From: Synechococcales cyanobacterium S06
Lineage (GTDB): Bacteria > Cyanobacteriota > Cyanobacteriia > Cyanobacteriales > JAABRE01
DNA length: 64,000 nucleotides
NCBI GenBank assembly: GCA_011391125.1
Contig: JAABRE010000021.1
Location: forward strand, 1 to 64,000
Direction: 5' to 3'
The translations under genes and the position numbers were made by a program. The notes beneath the pieces are model-generated. The model made no database searches. It was not told where the DNA came from and was given only the letters and a program-made list of their open reading frames with translations. The first letter of the stretch is position 1, and every line of letters starts with the position of its first letter. Of this stretch, positions 1 through 8,044 are shown in pieces.

Positions 1-299
1 GATTTAATTAAAATTTTTTCAATCTTTTTAATAGTTCGACAAACATTTGATTCATTTAATCCATAGTCATTACCTAAATGAAAATATGTTCTATACTCCC
101 GATAATAAGCTAAGGTTAATAAAATTTGGTCTTCAATAGTTAACTTATTTTTTCTTCCAGTTTTTTTATGTTCTGAAATATGACAATTAACAACTTCAAC
201 CATTTTTTGAAAAGTTTTAGGATGTACTCCTGTTAAACGTTTAAAGTCTTCACTACTTTTATTTTTTATTTCTTCATAGTTCATATATTTTACTAACAT
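1..299 (-). CDS. IS5-type transposase, N-terminal part (runs off left edge)
   Basis: This is an open frame without a stop that continues past the window's left edge. The product begins MNYEEIKNKS at an internal ATG (284), with an alternative ATG at 299. The following FKRLTGVHPKTFQKMVEVV and the later NESNVCRTIKKIEKI match the helix-turn-helix N-terminus of DDE transposases of the IS5/IS1031 type common in cyanobacteria. The DDE catalytic part would lie outside the window. Neither candidate start has a clear ribosome site. The ORF track omits it because the frame is not closed. Family assignment rests on motif memory; intactness cannot be judged. Confidence 0.75.
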   Translation of the reverse strand, partial: MLVKYMNYEEIKNKSSEDFKRLTGVHPKTFQKMVEVVNCHISEHKKTGRKNKLTIEDQILLTLAYYREYRTYFHLGNDYGLNESNVCRTIKKIEKILIK

Positions 300-353
300 A
301 TTACGTTTTTTGAAATTATACTATACTTTTGTCTTAGAGTTTCGCAAGAGGTC
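1..353 (-). mobile_element. Terminal part of an IS5-type insertion sequence
   Basis: The transposase start lies about 50-70 bp from a GTTTCGCAAGAGGTC motif at 340-353. That motif resembles the short terminal inverted repeats of cyanobacterial IS5-type elements read outward. Immediately beyond it a PEP-CTERM coding frame starts without an N-terminus. The exact boundary is an inference, since the other end and the target duplication are outside the window. Confidence 0.5.
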
Positions 354-355
354 TA

Positions 356-657
356 TTCCTTCCCTTGAATTCTCAGCTTTTTACTATGACTACAATCTTG
401 GTAAGTTTTTCCAACATGACATGGGTTACGCCTATGAGAATTCAATCAATCTAGATTTTCTCTTGAGTAATTTGGAGGGTTTCGGTACTAATTATTATGT
501 TGAAGGCAACATGACAACTGTATCTGGTAGTCAAAATTTGATTACGGTTCAACCAGCAAATTCAACCTCGGTTCCAGAACCGAGTTCTCTCCTGAGTCTT
601 GTTACTCTTGGTGCTATGATCACCACTTTTAAATCGAAGAAAAAACAGGAAGTATAG
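356..657 (+). pseudogene. 5'-truncated PEP-CTERM sorting-domain protein
   Basis: The C-terminus carries a textbook PEP-CTERM tail: VPEPSSLL, a short hydrophobic stretch (LLSLVTLGAMITTF) and a basic end (KSKKKQ). Such tails direct exported proteins to a membrane sorting enzyme (exosortase). No signal peptide is present. The ORF track reaches back to a TTG at 310 inside the presumed IS end, and the first 15-20 residues look unlike exported protein sequence. The upstream part of the gene was probably removed or displaced by the insertion sequence at its left. The remaining 100 residues have no other recognised domain. Confidence 0.7.
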
Positions 658-702
658 AATCATTCTGTGGTGGGTTACGCGGAGCATAACTCACCCTACA
701 GT

Positions 703-830
703 TATAGTGATTCCAATTAAGATTAAAACAGTTGAAAAATAGGTTCGTAGTTGCGCTTTAGCGCTTCTTAGGACTAAAGTCCAACAACAAACTAAAAACT
801 TTTGTTTAATTTTTATTTGGAATTACTATA
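703..830 (+). mobile_element. MITE family 1, copy A (128 bp)
   Basis: The ends are inverted repeats: TATAGTGATTCCAA at the left and TTGGAATTACTATA at the right. The interior holds a hairpin built from GTTCGTAGTTG and CAACAACAAAC around GCGCTTTAGCGC. A second copy of the same length (128 bp) lies at 62016-62143 in the same orientation with only a few substitutions. No coding capacity. The outer TA pairs look like the target duplication, as for Tc1/IS630-type elements. It sits in the 252-bp gap between the PEP-CTERM remnant and the cyclase gene; the remainder of that gap holds a short GTGGGTTA-type hairpin near 668-698. Confidence 0.85.
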
Positions 831-833
831 ATT

Positions 834-898
834 AGAAATCCGATTTTTAACCAAAATTAAACGAGAAGAATAAACAAACTGGCAAAAATCGGATTTCT
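834..898. repeat. Inverted repeat AGAAATCCGATTTTT ... AAAAATCGGATTTCT
   Basis: Two 15-bp arms, perfectly complementary, are separated by 35 bp. The structure lies just after the stop codon of the cyclase gene on the minus strand and could act as its terminator. Nearly the same stem sequence recurs as a tight hairpin at 63187-63219, so this is a dispersed motif and not a one-off terminator. Confidence 0.7.
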
Positions 899-909
899 TA
901 GGCTCGTAA

Positions 910-2058
910 CTACGAAATTTCATAGATTTCAATGGTTTGTTGTTTACCTCGCGGTTGAATATTATCTAACCAATTAGAGTTAATAGAATTGGGTTTTTTA
1001 AGATTATTAATTACCTCACCACTGGTAATAATTGAACAGTTATATTCTTTGGTTAATTCCTGAAGTCTCGCTGCTGTATTCACCACATCTCCAATTACGG
1101 TGGAATCCATGCGAGAATTAGCGCCAATTGTCCCAATTAATGCCTTACCAGTGTGAATACCAATCCCAATCTTAATCGCTGTTTCTAAGTTATATTCCCT
1201 AAGATTTTGATTAAAGTCTTCTAAACTTTTATTCATTAATATAGCCGCATTAATTGCGTCACCACAATGGTGCTCATTTCTATCAAAAACCGCCATTAAA
1301 GCATCACCTAAAAATTTATCAATAAAGCCATTTTCGCTTACTATTATCTCATTCATTAAGGTAAAAAATACGTTTAACCATTGAAAAGTATTACTCGCAG
1401 ATTGGTTTTCAGAAATAGTCGTAAAACCCCGAATATCACAGAATAAAATCGTCACTTCTTCCTCATTTCCATGACCTAATTTAATGGAATCTACTCCCGT
1501 GGGAGCAATTCTAGTTAAAAATTGTTCTGGTACAAATAAGCGTAATTTGTCCGAGACTTTTTCCTCGGTTACTGCTTTAATATTTGCCTTTTGTCTGAGT
1601 TTATGTAAGTCTAAAATATTCTTAACTTTTGTCAGTAATAAATTCGTGTTAATGGGCTTGGTTAGATAGTCATCTCCCATCAATTCTAACCCACGAATGC
1701 GGGAATTATCATCATCTAAAGCAGTTAAAAATACGATGGGAATTGTTTGTAAATCAGGATTTTCTCGTAGTAAACGACACACTTCAAAACCGTCTAAATC
1801 TGGCATCATTATATCCAGTAAAATTAAAGCAGGTTGAGACTCTTTTGCTATTTCTAACGCTTCAAAACCCGAATTAGCAGAAATGGTTTTATATCCTTCA
1901 TCTAATAATAATTCCTCTAACAATAACAGGTTAAAAGGTTCGTCATCAACTAATAAGATATAAGGATAAGAATTAATCATAATTGTAACTTTATTTCGGT
2001 GGTAATTAACTTTTGCAAGAGTGGTTTCTAATAAGGTTATATTATTTATTATTGTCAT
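910..2058 (-). CDS. Response regulator fused to class III adenylate cyclase
   Basis: A receiver domain occupies about residues 30-150: acidic LVDDEP, phosphoacceptor in ALILLDIMMPD, threonine in FLTAL, lysine in YLTKP. A class III nucleotide cyclase domain follows (about 195-370) with metal aspartates in FCDIRGFT and GDALMAVF, lysine in IDKFLGDA and the VIGDVVNTAARL segment. The Lys and Asp pattern favours ATP as substrate, so phosphorylation probably controls cAMP production. The ORF overlaps the upstream kinase gene by 17 bp. A start at the internal ATG (1980, MINSYPYILLVDDEP) would fit receiver proteins better; neither has a good ribosome site. Probably the kinase's partner output protein. 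Confidence 0.9.
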   Translation of the reverse strand: MTIINNITLLETTLAKVNYHRNKVTIMINSYPYILLVDDEPFNLLLLEELLLDEGYKTISANSGFEALEIAKESQPALILLDIMMPDLDGFEVCRLLRENPDLQTIPIVFLTALDDDNSRIRGLELMGDDYLTKPINTNLLLTKVKNILDLHKLRQKANIKAVTEEKVSDKLRLFVPEQFLTRIAPTGVDSIKLGHGNEEEVTILFCDIRGFTTISENQSASNTFQWLNVFFTLMNEIIVSENGFIDKFLGDALMAVFDRNEHHCGDAINAAILMNKSLEDFNQNLREYNLETAIKIGIGIHTGKALIGTIGANSRMDSTVIGDVVNTAARLQELTKEYNCSIITSGEVINNLKKPNSINSNWLDNIQPRGKQQTIEIYEIS

Positions 2059-4291
2059 TTTTATTGAGTAAAAAATGGATAGAATTCGTTAATTTTTCCA
2101 AGTCTAAAGGTTTACTTAAATAATCGTCAGCTCCTGCTTCTAAACAACGTTTGTTATCCCCTGACATGGCCATCGCAGTAACAGCAATTACCGGCACATT
2201 ACACCATTTTTCATTGGCTTTTAAATAACCAATAAGTTGCAATCCATCTATATTTGGTAACTGAATATCCATCAAAATTAAATCAGGTAAATTTTGAGCA
2301 TTAATTAACGGACTTTCGATAATATCTAACATTGTACCACCATCATAAACAATCTCCACTTTATAACCTTCTATCTCTAACACTTCGGTAATTAATGCTT
2401 GGTTAAAAGGCTGATCTTCCACTACCAAAATTCTTTTTTGATCCGGATTTATAGCCGACTCTCTATTTTCGGATAAGGAATTATTTGCTAAACTAAATTC
2501 CGAGTTTTTTAAGGCATTTAATTGAATACGATGTTCCGTTAATGGTAACCAAACCCGAAAAGTGCTACCTTCATTTTCCCTCGATTCTATCGAAACAGTT
2601 CCCCCATGAAGTTCTGCTAAACGTTTAGTTAATGCTAACCCTAAACCTGTTCCTTCATGTCGTCTTGTTAATGAAGAATCTACCTGTTGAAACGGTTTAA
2701 ATAATAAATTTTGCTGGTCAAGGGGGATACCTATTCCCGTGTCAGAAACCTCTAAACAAAGGTAAGGTGTGCTAGTATTTATGGGACTAGAATCGGGTCT
2801 ATTTTCTGTTAATAACTCCGCTCCATAAGCCAATTTTACTGATAATTTTATTTTCCCTTGTTCGGGAGTAAATTTAACCGCATTTGACAATAAATTAATT
2901 ACAATTTGTCTCACTCGACGTTCATCTAAAATAGCTTCTTCAATATTATAATCGAATTCAAAAGAAACAGTTAATCTTTTTTTCTCCGCTCGTGGCCGAA
3001 TCATTTTTAAGCAATCTGTACATAATAATTGAATCGATACTGGTTGTAAATTTAACTCACTTTTTCCCGCTTCAATTTTAGATAAATCGAGAATATCATT
3101 TATTAATTGTAATAAATGTTGTCCACTTTTAGAAATTGTTTGAATATGATTAACTTGACGAAGTGATAAATCATTTTTTCCCTGTCTTTGTAACAATTCA
3201 GAAAAACCAATTATACTATTTAAAGGTGTTCTTAATTCGTGGGACATGGAGGCCAAAAATTCTGATTTTAACCGTGAAGCTCGTTCTAATTCCTGATTTA
3301 CTTGTCGTAAATGTGCTTCTGATTGTGCTCTTTCGATGGCAAAACCAAGGGTTCGACAAGCTGCTAATAACATATCTTGTTCGGCAGTTTTTTCTAATCC
3401 ATTTTCGGTTCGAGATTCTAATGTTAATACCCCAATTATTTTCCCTGATAAACCCGGAATTGGAAAAATTCCCAATTTACCGAGACTCGGGAGACGAAAA
3501 TTAGGTAATGATTGAGGGTGATCTTGGTAATTTTCCACCAACAAAGGTTGACCTGTTTCTACTACTTGCCACAATAAACCTTGACCATAAGGAATACCTT
3601 GTTTGAGTAGCTCTTCCATTTCTTTGACTGTTTCCCCATAAGTGGCAATGAATTCAGAAGAAACTTCATTAGTCAACATCCCAGCTTGACGATTTTCGCC
3701 ATCTCCTGAGATGACCTTAACATCACCGAAAGAAGCTTTCATGGCTTTGACGAGATAGGCGAGGGCGAATTGACCAATTTCGGTAATTTCAGTGGCCGAT
3801 TGTAACCTTTCAGTCAAACCGAGGAGGAATTTGAGCTTTCTGACCTCATATTTTAACTTACCTCTGGATTTTTGTTCATTGCTGACATCCCGTAAATTGA
3901 GTAATTTTGAACCATTACAAGTTACAGTTACAGATAATTCTAAATAGAGATTTTCACGGGGTTGAATCAGACAATTAAAACATTCAAAAAGTTGATCGGG
4001 ATTTGTTTCCAATAAAAATGAAGCGATTCTTTCTCCTTTCTGGGTTGATAAATAACCTTCCGTGATCAGTCTTTGACAAACTTCCTGAACGTGGGGATGT
4101 TGATTTAACCAGTCGGATGGTAAATTTAACATTTGTACCAATTTACCGTTAAATAAAATCAAACGGTGGTTTGAGTCAAATAAGGCGATCGCCTCTGTAA
4201 CCTGATTTAAAATCAACTCTTGTTGTTGTTTAATTTCTTGCAGCTTTGATTCAACTGATTCTGATTGCATACTCGGAGAAGTCCCCACCAT
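2042..4291 (-). CDS. Hybrid sensor histidine kinase (PAS-GAF-HisKA-HATPase-REC)
   Basis: Domains in order: a PAS-like segment (about 20-135, TEAIALFDSNHRLILFNGK), a GAF-like domain (about 160-320), a dimerisation/phosphoacceptor domain with the H-box SHELRTPLNSIIGF (near 350), an ATPase domain with N-box INLLSNAVKFTP, G-boxes DTGIGIP and GTGLGLAL, and a C-terminal receiver (VVEDQPFN, LMDIQLPN, YLSKPLDL). No membrane segment is visible, so it is probably a cytosolic sensor. The gene overlaps the downstream receiver-cyclase gene by 17 bp, suggesting co-translation and a phosphorelay ending in cAMP synthesis. The sensed signal is unknown. Confidence 0.93.
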   Translation of the reverse strand: MVGTSPSMQSESVESKLQEIKQQQELILNQVTEAIALFDSNHRLILFNGKLVQMLNLPSDWLNQHPHVQEVCQRLITEGYLSTQKGERIASFLLETNPDQLFECFNCLIQPRENLYLELSVTVTCNGSKLLNLRDVSNEQKSRGKLKYEVRKLKFLLGLTERLQSATEITEIGQFALAYLVKAMKASFGDVKVISGDGENRQAGMLTNEVSSEFIATYGETVKEMEELLKQGIPYGQGLLWQVVETGQPLLVENYQDHPQSLPNFRLPSLGKLGIFPIPGLSGKIIGVLTLESRTENGLEKTAEQDMLLAACRTLGFAIERAQSEAHLRQVNQELERASRLKSEFLASMSHELRTPLNSIIGFSELLQRQGKNDLSLRQVNHIQTISKSGQHLLQLINDILDLSKIEAGKSELNLQPVSIQLLCTDCLKMIRPRAEKKRLTVSFEFDYNIEEAILDERRVRQIVINLLSNAVKFTPEQGKIKLSVKLAYGAELLTENRPDSSPINTSTPYLCLEVSDTGIGIPLDQQNLLFKPFQQVDSSLTRRHEGTGLGLALTKRLAELHGGTVSIESRENEGSTFRVWLPLTEHRIQLNALKNSEFSLANNSLSENRESAINPDQKRILVVEDQPFNQALITEVLEIEGYKVEIVYDGGTMLDIIESPLINAQNLPDLILMDIQLPNIDGLQLIGYLKANEKWCNVPVIAVTAMAMSGDNKRCLEAGADDYLSKPLDLEKLTNSIHFLLNKNDNNK

Positions 4292-4368
4292 TAAAATACT
4301 TAATTTTATTATACTTTACAAAAATTAATAACCCAATTTATGTGTGAACAAAAAAGGAAAAATTGACC

Positions 4369-5496
4369 ATGAACAATCAAATAGAACAATTAGAAAAAGA
4401 TTTACGTTCTCATTTATCAGAATATAAACACAAAGATCAGGAAATTATTATTACCTGGTTATGGGGAGAAAATCGAGAAAAAATGAGCCTTTGTAACCCT
4501 GAAGAATTAAAAATTAAAGCACAAGGGTTTTATTTCAGAATTAAACTATTAGAAAAACATTATTTAAACATTAATCCAAGTCAAGCTTATTCTAACTTAA
4601 TTAAACGCCTAAATTCTTTAGTAATAATACGAGAAAAAATCCGTACTTGGTTAGCACAAAGTCGAAATCGACAACAAACAATTACCGACGTAATTCAAGA
4701 AGTAATACAGGAAATGTTAAAAAGCGATCGTTATATTCAAGAACAAATTAATTGGATTGCTAAATGTACAATAGACAATCGTTTACGTAATATCTTAATG
4801 TTAGTTACCCTAGAAGAATATTGTTTACGACCAATTCGCAATCAACCCTTATTTACCTATCGTTTTGTTAACTTTTTACGTCGTCAAGAAAGAGGAGGAT
4901 TAACCCAAGTACCTCGTAATGATATTATTCGTTTAATTTCCGAAGAATTAAAACCCGAAGAAAGCGAAACTTGCTTAAGTTTATTTGACTCCCAAGCGAT
5001 CGCCCAATATGAAAGTCAACAGCAAATAGAAGAACAACAAAAATTGCGTCTTCAAGTACAACAGGAATTAGAGTTATATTTAGCCGAAAAACTTGGTCCA
5101 GAGGCCGTAACTTGGCTAAAATTATATCTTCAGGGACATTCTCAGGAAGTAATCGCTCAAACCATGAACCTTCCCGTCAAACAAATTTATCGACTGAGGG
5201 AAAAAATCAACTATCATACCATCAAAGGATTTACACTGAAAGTAAAACCAGAATTGGTGACTAATTGGTTAGAAATTTCCTTATCAGCACATAATTTTGG
5301 TTTAACACCCCAACAGTGGAACACATACTGGGAAAAATTAACACCGATACAACAATCCATTATTAATTATGTTAAAAAAGGAGTAAAAATCGAAGACATA
5401 GCTAAAAACTTAAACCTGAAAAATAGTCAAATAATGTCCGAATGGACTAACATTTATTTAGTCGCTCAAACAGAAAGAAATCAAACTAATCATTGA
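4369..5496 (+). CDS. HetZ-family protein
   Basis: The C-terminal 150 residues resemble HetZ, the cyanobacterial regulator of heterocyst differentiation. They contain a sigma-like helix-turn-helix (HSQEVIAQTMNLPVKQIYRLREKI) followed by LVTNWLEISL, FGLTPQQWNTYWEKLTPIQQ and a second helix-turn-helix-like stretch (IEDIAKNLNLKNSQI). The N-terminal 220 residues are helical and charged. I start at ATG 4369, which AAGGA precedes at good spacing; the track's TTG at 4363 is less likely. Only 18 bp separate it from the PilB-like gene, so they probably form an operon. The assignment is from remembered family sequence, not a search. Its role in a probably non-heterocystous organism is unknown. Confidence 0.7.
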   Translation: MNNQIEQLEKDLRSHLSEYKHKDQEIIITWLWGENREKMSLCNPEELKIKAQGFYFRIKLLEKHYLNINPSQAYSNLIKRLNSLVIIREKIRTWLAQSRNRQQTITDVIQEVIQEMLKSDRYIQEQINWIAKCTIDNRLRNILMLVTLEEYCLRPIRNQPLFTYRFVNFLRRQERGGLTQVPRNDIIRLISEELKPEESETCLSLFDSQAIAQYESQQQIEEQQKLRLQVQQELELYLAEKLGPEAVTWLKLYLQGHSQEVIAQTMNLPVKQIYRLREKINYHTIKGFTLKVKPELVTNWLEISLSAHNFGLTPQQWNTYWEKLTPIQQSIINYVKKGVKIEDIAKNLNLKNSQIMSEWTNIYLVAQTERNQTNH

Positions 5497-5514
5497 GAAT
5501 AATCTGACAAATCT

Positions 5515-6516
5515 ATGCTTAAATATTCGGAAATAAACCAAGAAAAAACCTTTGCAATAATTGATACAATTTTAACCTTAGAATCCTGTTTATATCATCA
5601 GATTATTCCCATTTCCCTAGAGGAAAATATTTTAACAGTTGGTATGATCAAACCACATGACGAATTAATATTAGATTATTTAAAATCCATCTTACCCTCT
5701 CACCAACAAACCCTCCAAGTCGAACAAATTAGTCCAGAAACCCATAACTTAATTATTTCCTCCTATCAAAAATACACGAGTAGCTTGCAAAAATCATCGC
5801 AAATAAATAAAACCCAAAAAAAACAATTAAACCGCAGCGATGAAGAAAATAACAGTCTTTTAAACAGTAAAGAAACCTTTATTATTAACTCACAAATCAT
5901 TGAGAAAATCAAACATAATAACCCAAATATAGCATCCTTAAAAGTTAACTCCAGCTATCAAGATCAACCCTTAGAAAGCTTAACTGACTTAACATCCGAA
6001 CAACTTTGGCAAGAATTATTAGTTAGACTTATAAAAGATGGAATTGGCCGTTTATTTTTGGAGCGAAAAAAAGAATTTGGTCGTCTAATTATTACCAATA
6101 ACGGTGTAGTGACATCCTCCTTAGAAACCGTAGATTTAGAAGTATTTAACGACATATTTAAAGCAGTTAAAATTTTAGCTAATATTGGGGAAAATCCCTT
6201 GGAAAAAAACCGCCGAATTGAACTCAAAAGAATCTATCAAAAACAAAATTTATTATTACGTTTTCAGCTTTTTCCGGGTAAATTTGGCGAAGAAGGGAAT
6301 ATACAAATTTTAAGAGATAAAGCCCTTTCTTTTTATCAAGAAAAACAAATGAATAGTTTAGGAGAACAAGTCCTACGTCTCACTAAACAATTAGACAGAA
6401 AATTACATCAAATTCAAGACTTACAACGTATTAACCCCACGGAATTAGAAGTATTACCGCAAATTAGAGTCATCCAAGCAAAAATTTTAGAAAAACTAGA
6501 ATCACTAGATAATTGA
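5515..6516 (+). CDS. PilB/GspE-like protein lacking the ATPase domain
   Basis: Residues about 15-90 (IPISLEENILTVGMIKPHDELILDYL) resemble the N-terminal MshEN/T2SSE_N domain of type IV pilus and type II secretion ATPases. Residues about 150-290 resemble the N2 domain, including LLRFQLFPGKFGEEGNIQILRD, equivalent to the PilB stretch RVSTLPGRFGEKVVLRIL. The protein then ends in a coiled-coil-like tail with no Walker A or B motif. It is therefore probably a regulatory or adaptor paralogue and not a motor. A lysine/asparagine-rich linker lies between the domains. The start ATG follows the hetZ-like gene by 18 bp. The family name is uncertain; a link to the PatU group is only a guess. Confidence 0.6.
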   Translation: MLKYSEINQEKTFAIIDTILTLESCLYHQIIPISLEENILTVGMIKPHDELILDYLKSILPSHQQTLQVEQISPETHNLIISSYQKYTSSLQKSSQINKTQKKQLNRSDEENNSLLNSKETFIINSQIIEKIKHNNPNIASLKVNSSYQDQPLESLTDLTSEQLWQELLVRLIKDGIGRLFLERKKEFGRLIITNNGVVTSSLETVDLEVFNDIFKAVKILANIGENPLEKNRRIELKRIYQKQNLLLRFQLFPGKFGEEGNIQILRDKALSFYQEKQMNSLGEQVLRLTKQLDRKLHQIQDLQRINPTELEVLPQIRVIQAKILEKLESLDN

Positions 6517-6536
6517 TACTCGGAACAGGACAAACA

Positions 6537-6564
6537 GTAGGGGTAAACGGCCGTTCACCCCTAC
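6537..6564. repeat. Palindromic repeat, GTAGGGGT...ACCCCTAC family, copy 1
   Basis: A 28-bp near-perfect palindrome centred on ACGGCCGT with arms GTAGGGGTAA and TTCACCCCTAC. It lies between the convergent PilB-like and curT genes and could serve as a two-way terminator. Related copies are at 7871-7914, 8045-8072 and 46434-46461, with a variant at 35802-35827. Confidence 0.85.
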
Positions 6565-6586
6565 AATAGTTGTTAATTCTCAATGA

Positions 6587-7036
6587 TTAATTGTCAATTG
6601 AGTTTTTTCCCATTACTTGAGATTTTAAAGCCTTAAATTCAGCAAACAATTCCGAACGATTTGACTCGCGTAACAAATAACGATAAACAAACCAAGCACT
6701 ATATGATAAACCCACCAATTCCAACAAAGGAGATAGTAAAGGAATATCATTAATGGCATCTAAAACCGCTAAAGTAACATAAACCGTAACTCCACCCGAA
6801 ATCAGTAATAACAGAGTGAGTAAAGGTTTTTTGTAGTCAGAGAAAAAGAAACCGACATCATCAGGTAACTTACCCAGAAAATCAAAGACTGGTTTAACCC
6901 ACTCTTCCCAAGGTTGGTCAGTAATGGGAGAACTAGATTTAGACACCATTTTACCTGGAGTTTCGAGACTCACACCAACACTTTTTTGTTCTTCACCTAA
7001 CTTAACATCAGGAAAATCTTTGTTAGAATCCGTCAT
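6587..7036 (-). CDS. curT: CurT/CURT1-type thylakoid curvature protein (CAAD domain)
   Basis: The 149-residue length equals that of the Synechocystis CurT protein as I remember it. A disordered N-terminus precedes an amphipathic segment (WEEWVKPVFDFLGKLP). Two adjacent membrane helices follow ([24 protein letters not shown] and PLLELVGLSYSAWFVYRYLL), then a charged C-terminal helix. This is the CAAD/CURT1 layout. CURT1 proteins oligomerise in thylakoid membranes and bend them at margins and at photosystem II assembly zones. Monocistronic, convergent with the PilB-like gene; the shared 3' space holds a palindrome. Confidence 0.85.
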   Translation of the reverse strand: MTDSNKDFPDVKLGEEQKSVGVSLETPGKMVSKSSSPITDQPWEEWVKPVFDFLGKLPDDVGFFFSDYKKPLLTLLLLISGGVTVYVTLAVLDAINDIPLLSPLLELVGLSYSAWFVYRYLLRESNRSELFAEFKALKSQVMGKNSIDN

Positions 7037-7145
7037 AATTCACCTATTTTGTAATTGTAATTAAAAGAATAGCCTATAAATAAAGACTAACTTTTGCTCA
7101 TCTTATCAGACAGTTTCGATACAAAATTTAATTACTTAGCACTAT

Positions 7146-7424
7146 TTATGACTCAGAATCCGGCCATAGTAAACGTAAAGCCATGATAGCAAAACAGATC
7201 GCCGCAGTTCCCTTCAACAACTGAGCAGGTAAAAAATGTGCCATTCCTCCACCCGCAATTACTCCGAGGAAACTAGCTAAAATTAGGGCCGTAATTGAGC
7301 CGAAAAACACCGCTCTGGGCGATTTTGAGCTCCCTCCGAGGGCGATCGCAGCCAACTGACTTTTGTCGCCAATTTCCGCTAAAAAAACCGTAATAAAACT
7401 TAAACCTAATAATTGCCAATCCAT
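7146..7424 (-). CDS. hmx2: Half-size UPF0016/GDT1 manganese exporter subunit (second half)
   Basis: This 92-residue membrane protein carries one copy of the UPF0016 signature, FLAEIGDKSQLAAIAL, within three predicted helices. Full-length family members (Mnx, GDT1, TMEM165) contain two such units. Here the second unit sits on its own gene immediately after the first (2-bp gap), as in the hemi-exchangers Hmx1/Hmx2 of Synechocystis. Together the two halves should form a Mn2+/Ca2+:H+ exchanger that moves manganese out of the cytosol, where it supplies photosystem II assembly. The symbol is given by order and length relative to the Synechocystis pair. Confidence 0.8.
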   Translation of the reverse strand: MDWQLLGLSFITVFLAEIGDKSQLAAIALGGSSKSPRAVFFGSITALILASFLGVIAGGGMAHFLPAQLLKGTAAICFAIMALRLLWPDSES

Positions 7425-7426
7425 AG

Positions 7427-7768
7427 TTAAGAAACCAGATCTCCAATCAATAAACCCGTAATCATCAATAACAACATGGCCACAGTCAAATCAAGGGTTT
7501 TGGGGGCCAGACGTTTAGCCAACCAATAACCAATCATGACACCCAGCAAACTTGTTGCGATTAAAGCCAAAGCTGATCCCAAAAACACCACCCAAGGAGA
7601 CTGAGACTCAGCACTCATCAACAACGTCGCTAATTGGGTTTTATCACCCATCTCGGCCGCAAAAATCGTCAAAAAAGTGGAACTAAAAACCGTCCAAAAA
7701 GGATTTTTAGCCTTTGTTACCGTGTTTTTTTCCCCGTCATTGACTTGTTTAGATAATGTCACCGTCAT
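7427..7768 (-). CDS. hmx1: Half-size UPF0016/GDT1 manganese exporter subunit (first half)
   Basis: 113 residues: a 25-residue cytosolic N-terminus, then three membrane helices, with the family motif FAAEMGDKTQLATLLMSAES in the first. The Glu-x-Gly-Asp-Lys-Thr core is the ion-binding signature of UPF0016 exchangers. The stop codon is 2 bp before the start of the second half-gene, so translation is probably coupled and gives a one-to-one heterodimer. The pair stands alone on the minus strand, and no Mn-sensor gene is adjacent. Confidence 0.8.
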   Translation of the reverse strand: MTVTLSKQVNDGEKNTVTKAKNPFWTVFSSTFLTIFAAEMGDKTQLATLLMSAESQSPWVVFLGSALALIATSLLGVMIGYWLAKRLAPKTLDLTVAMLLLMITGLLIGDLVS

Positions 7769-7870
7769 TAATTTTAAGTTTTGTTAACTTTCATATTTTT
7801 CTCATTATCTCTCAAAATTAAAAATTCCGCTAGAATAACCTAGTTTCTTTATTTCATCAATTGTCATTTC

Positions 7871-7914
7871 AATTAACTGTAGGGGTTAATGGCCGTTAAC
7901 CCCTACAGTTAATT
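7871..7914. repeat. Palindromic repeat, GTAGGGGT family, copy 2 (extended arms)
   Basis: A 44-bp palindrome with 19-bp arms beginning AATTAACTGTAGGGGTTAA and a GGCC-containing centre. It is the longest member of the family in the window; the extra outer AATTAACT/AGTTAATT pairs are not shared by the other copies. Confidence 0.9.
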
Positions 7915-8044
7915 GATTAAAAAAATTAATAAAAGATAGTCTCTTAAATCGGCTCACCAAGGCCGCTTATTTTACAGTGTGTTATTTTACATTAAACGGT
8001 GTCATTTCAGTTATCAACTGTCAACTATCAACTATCAGTTATCA

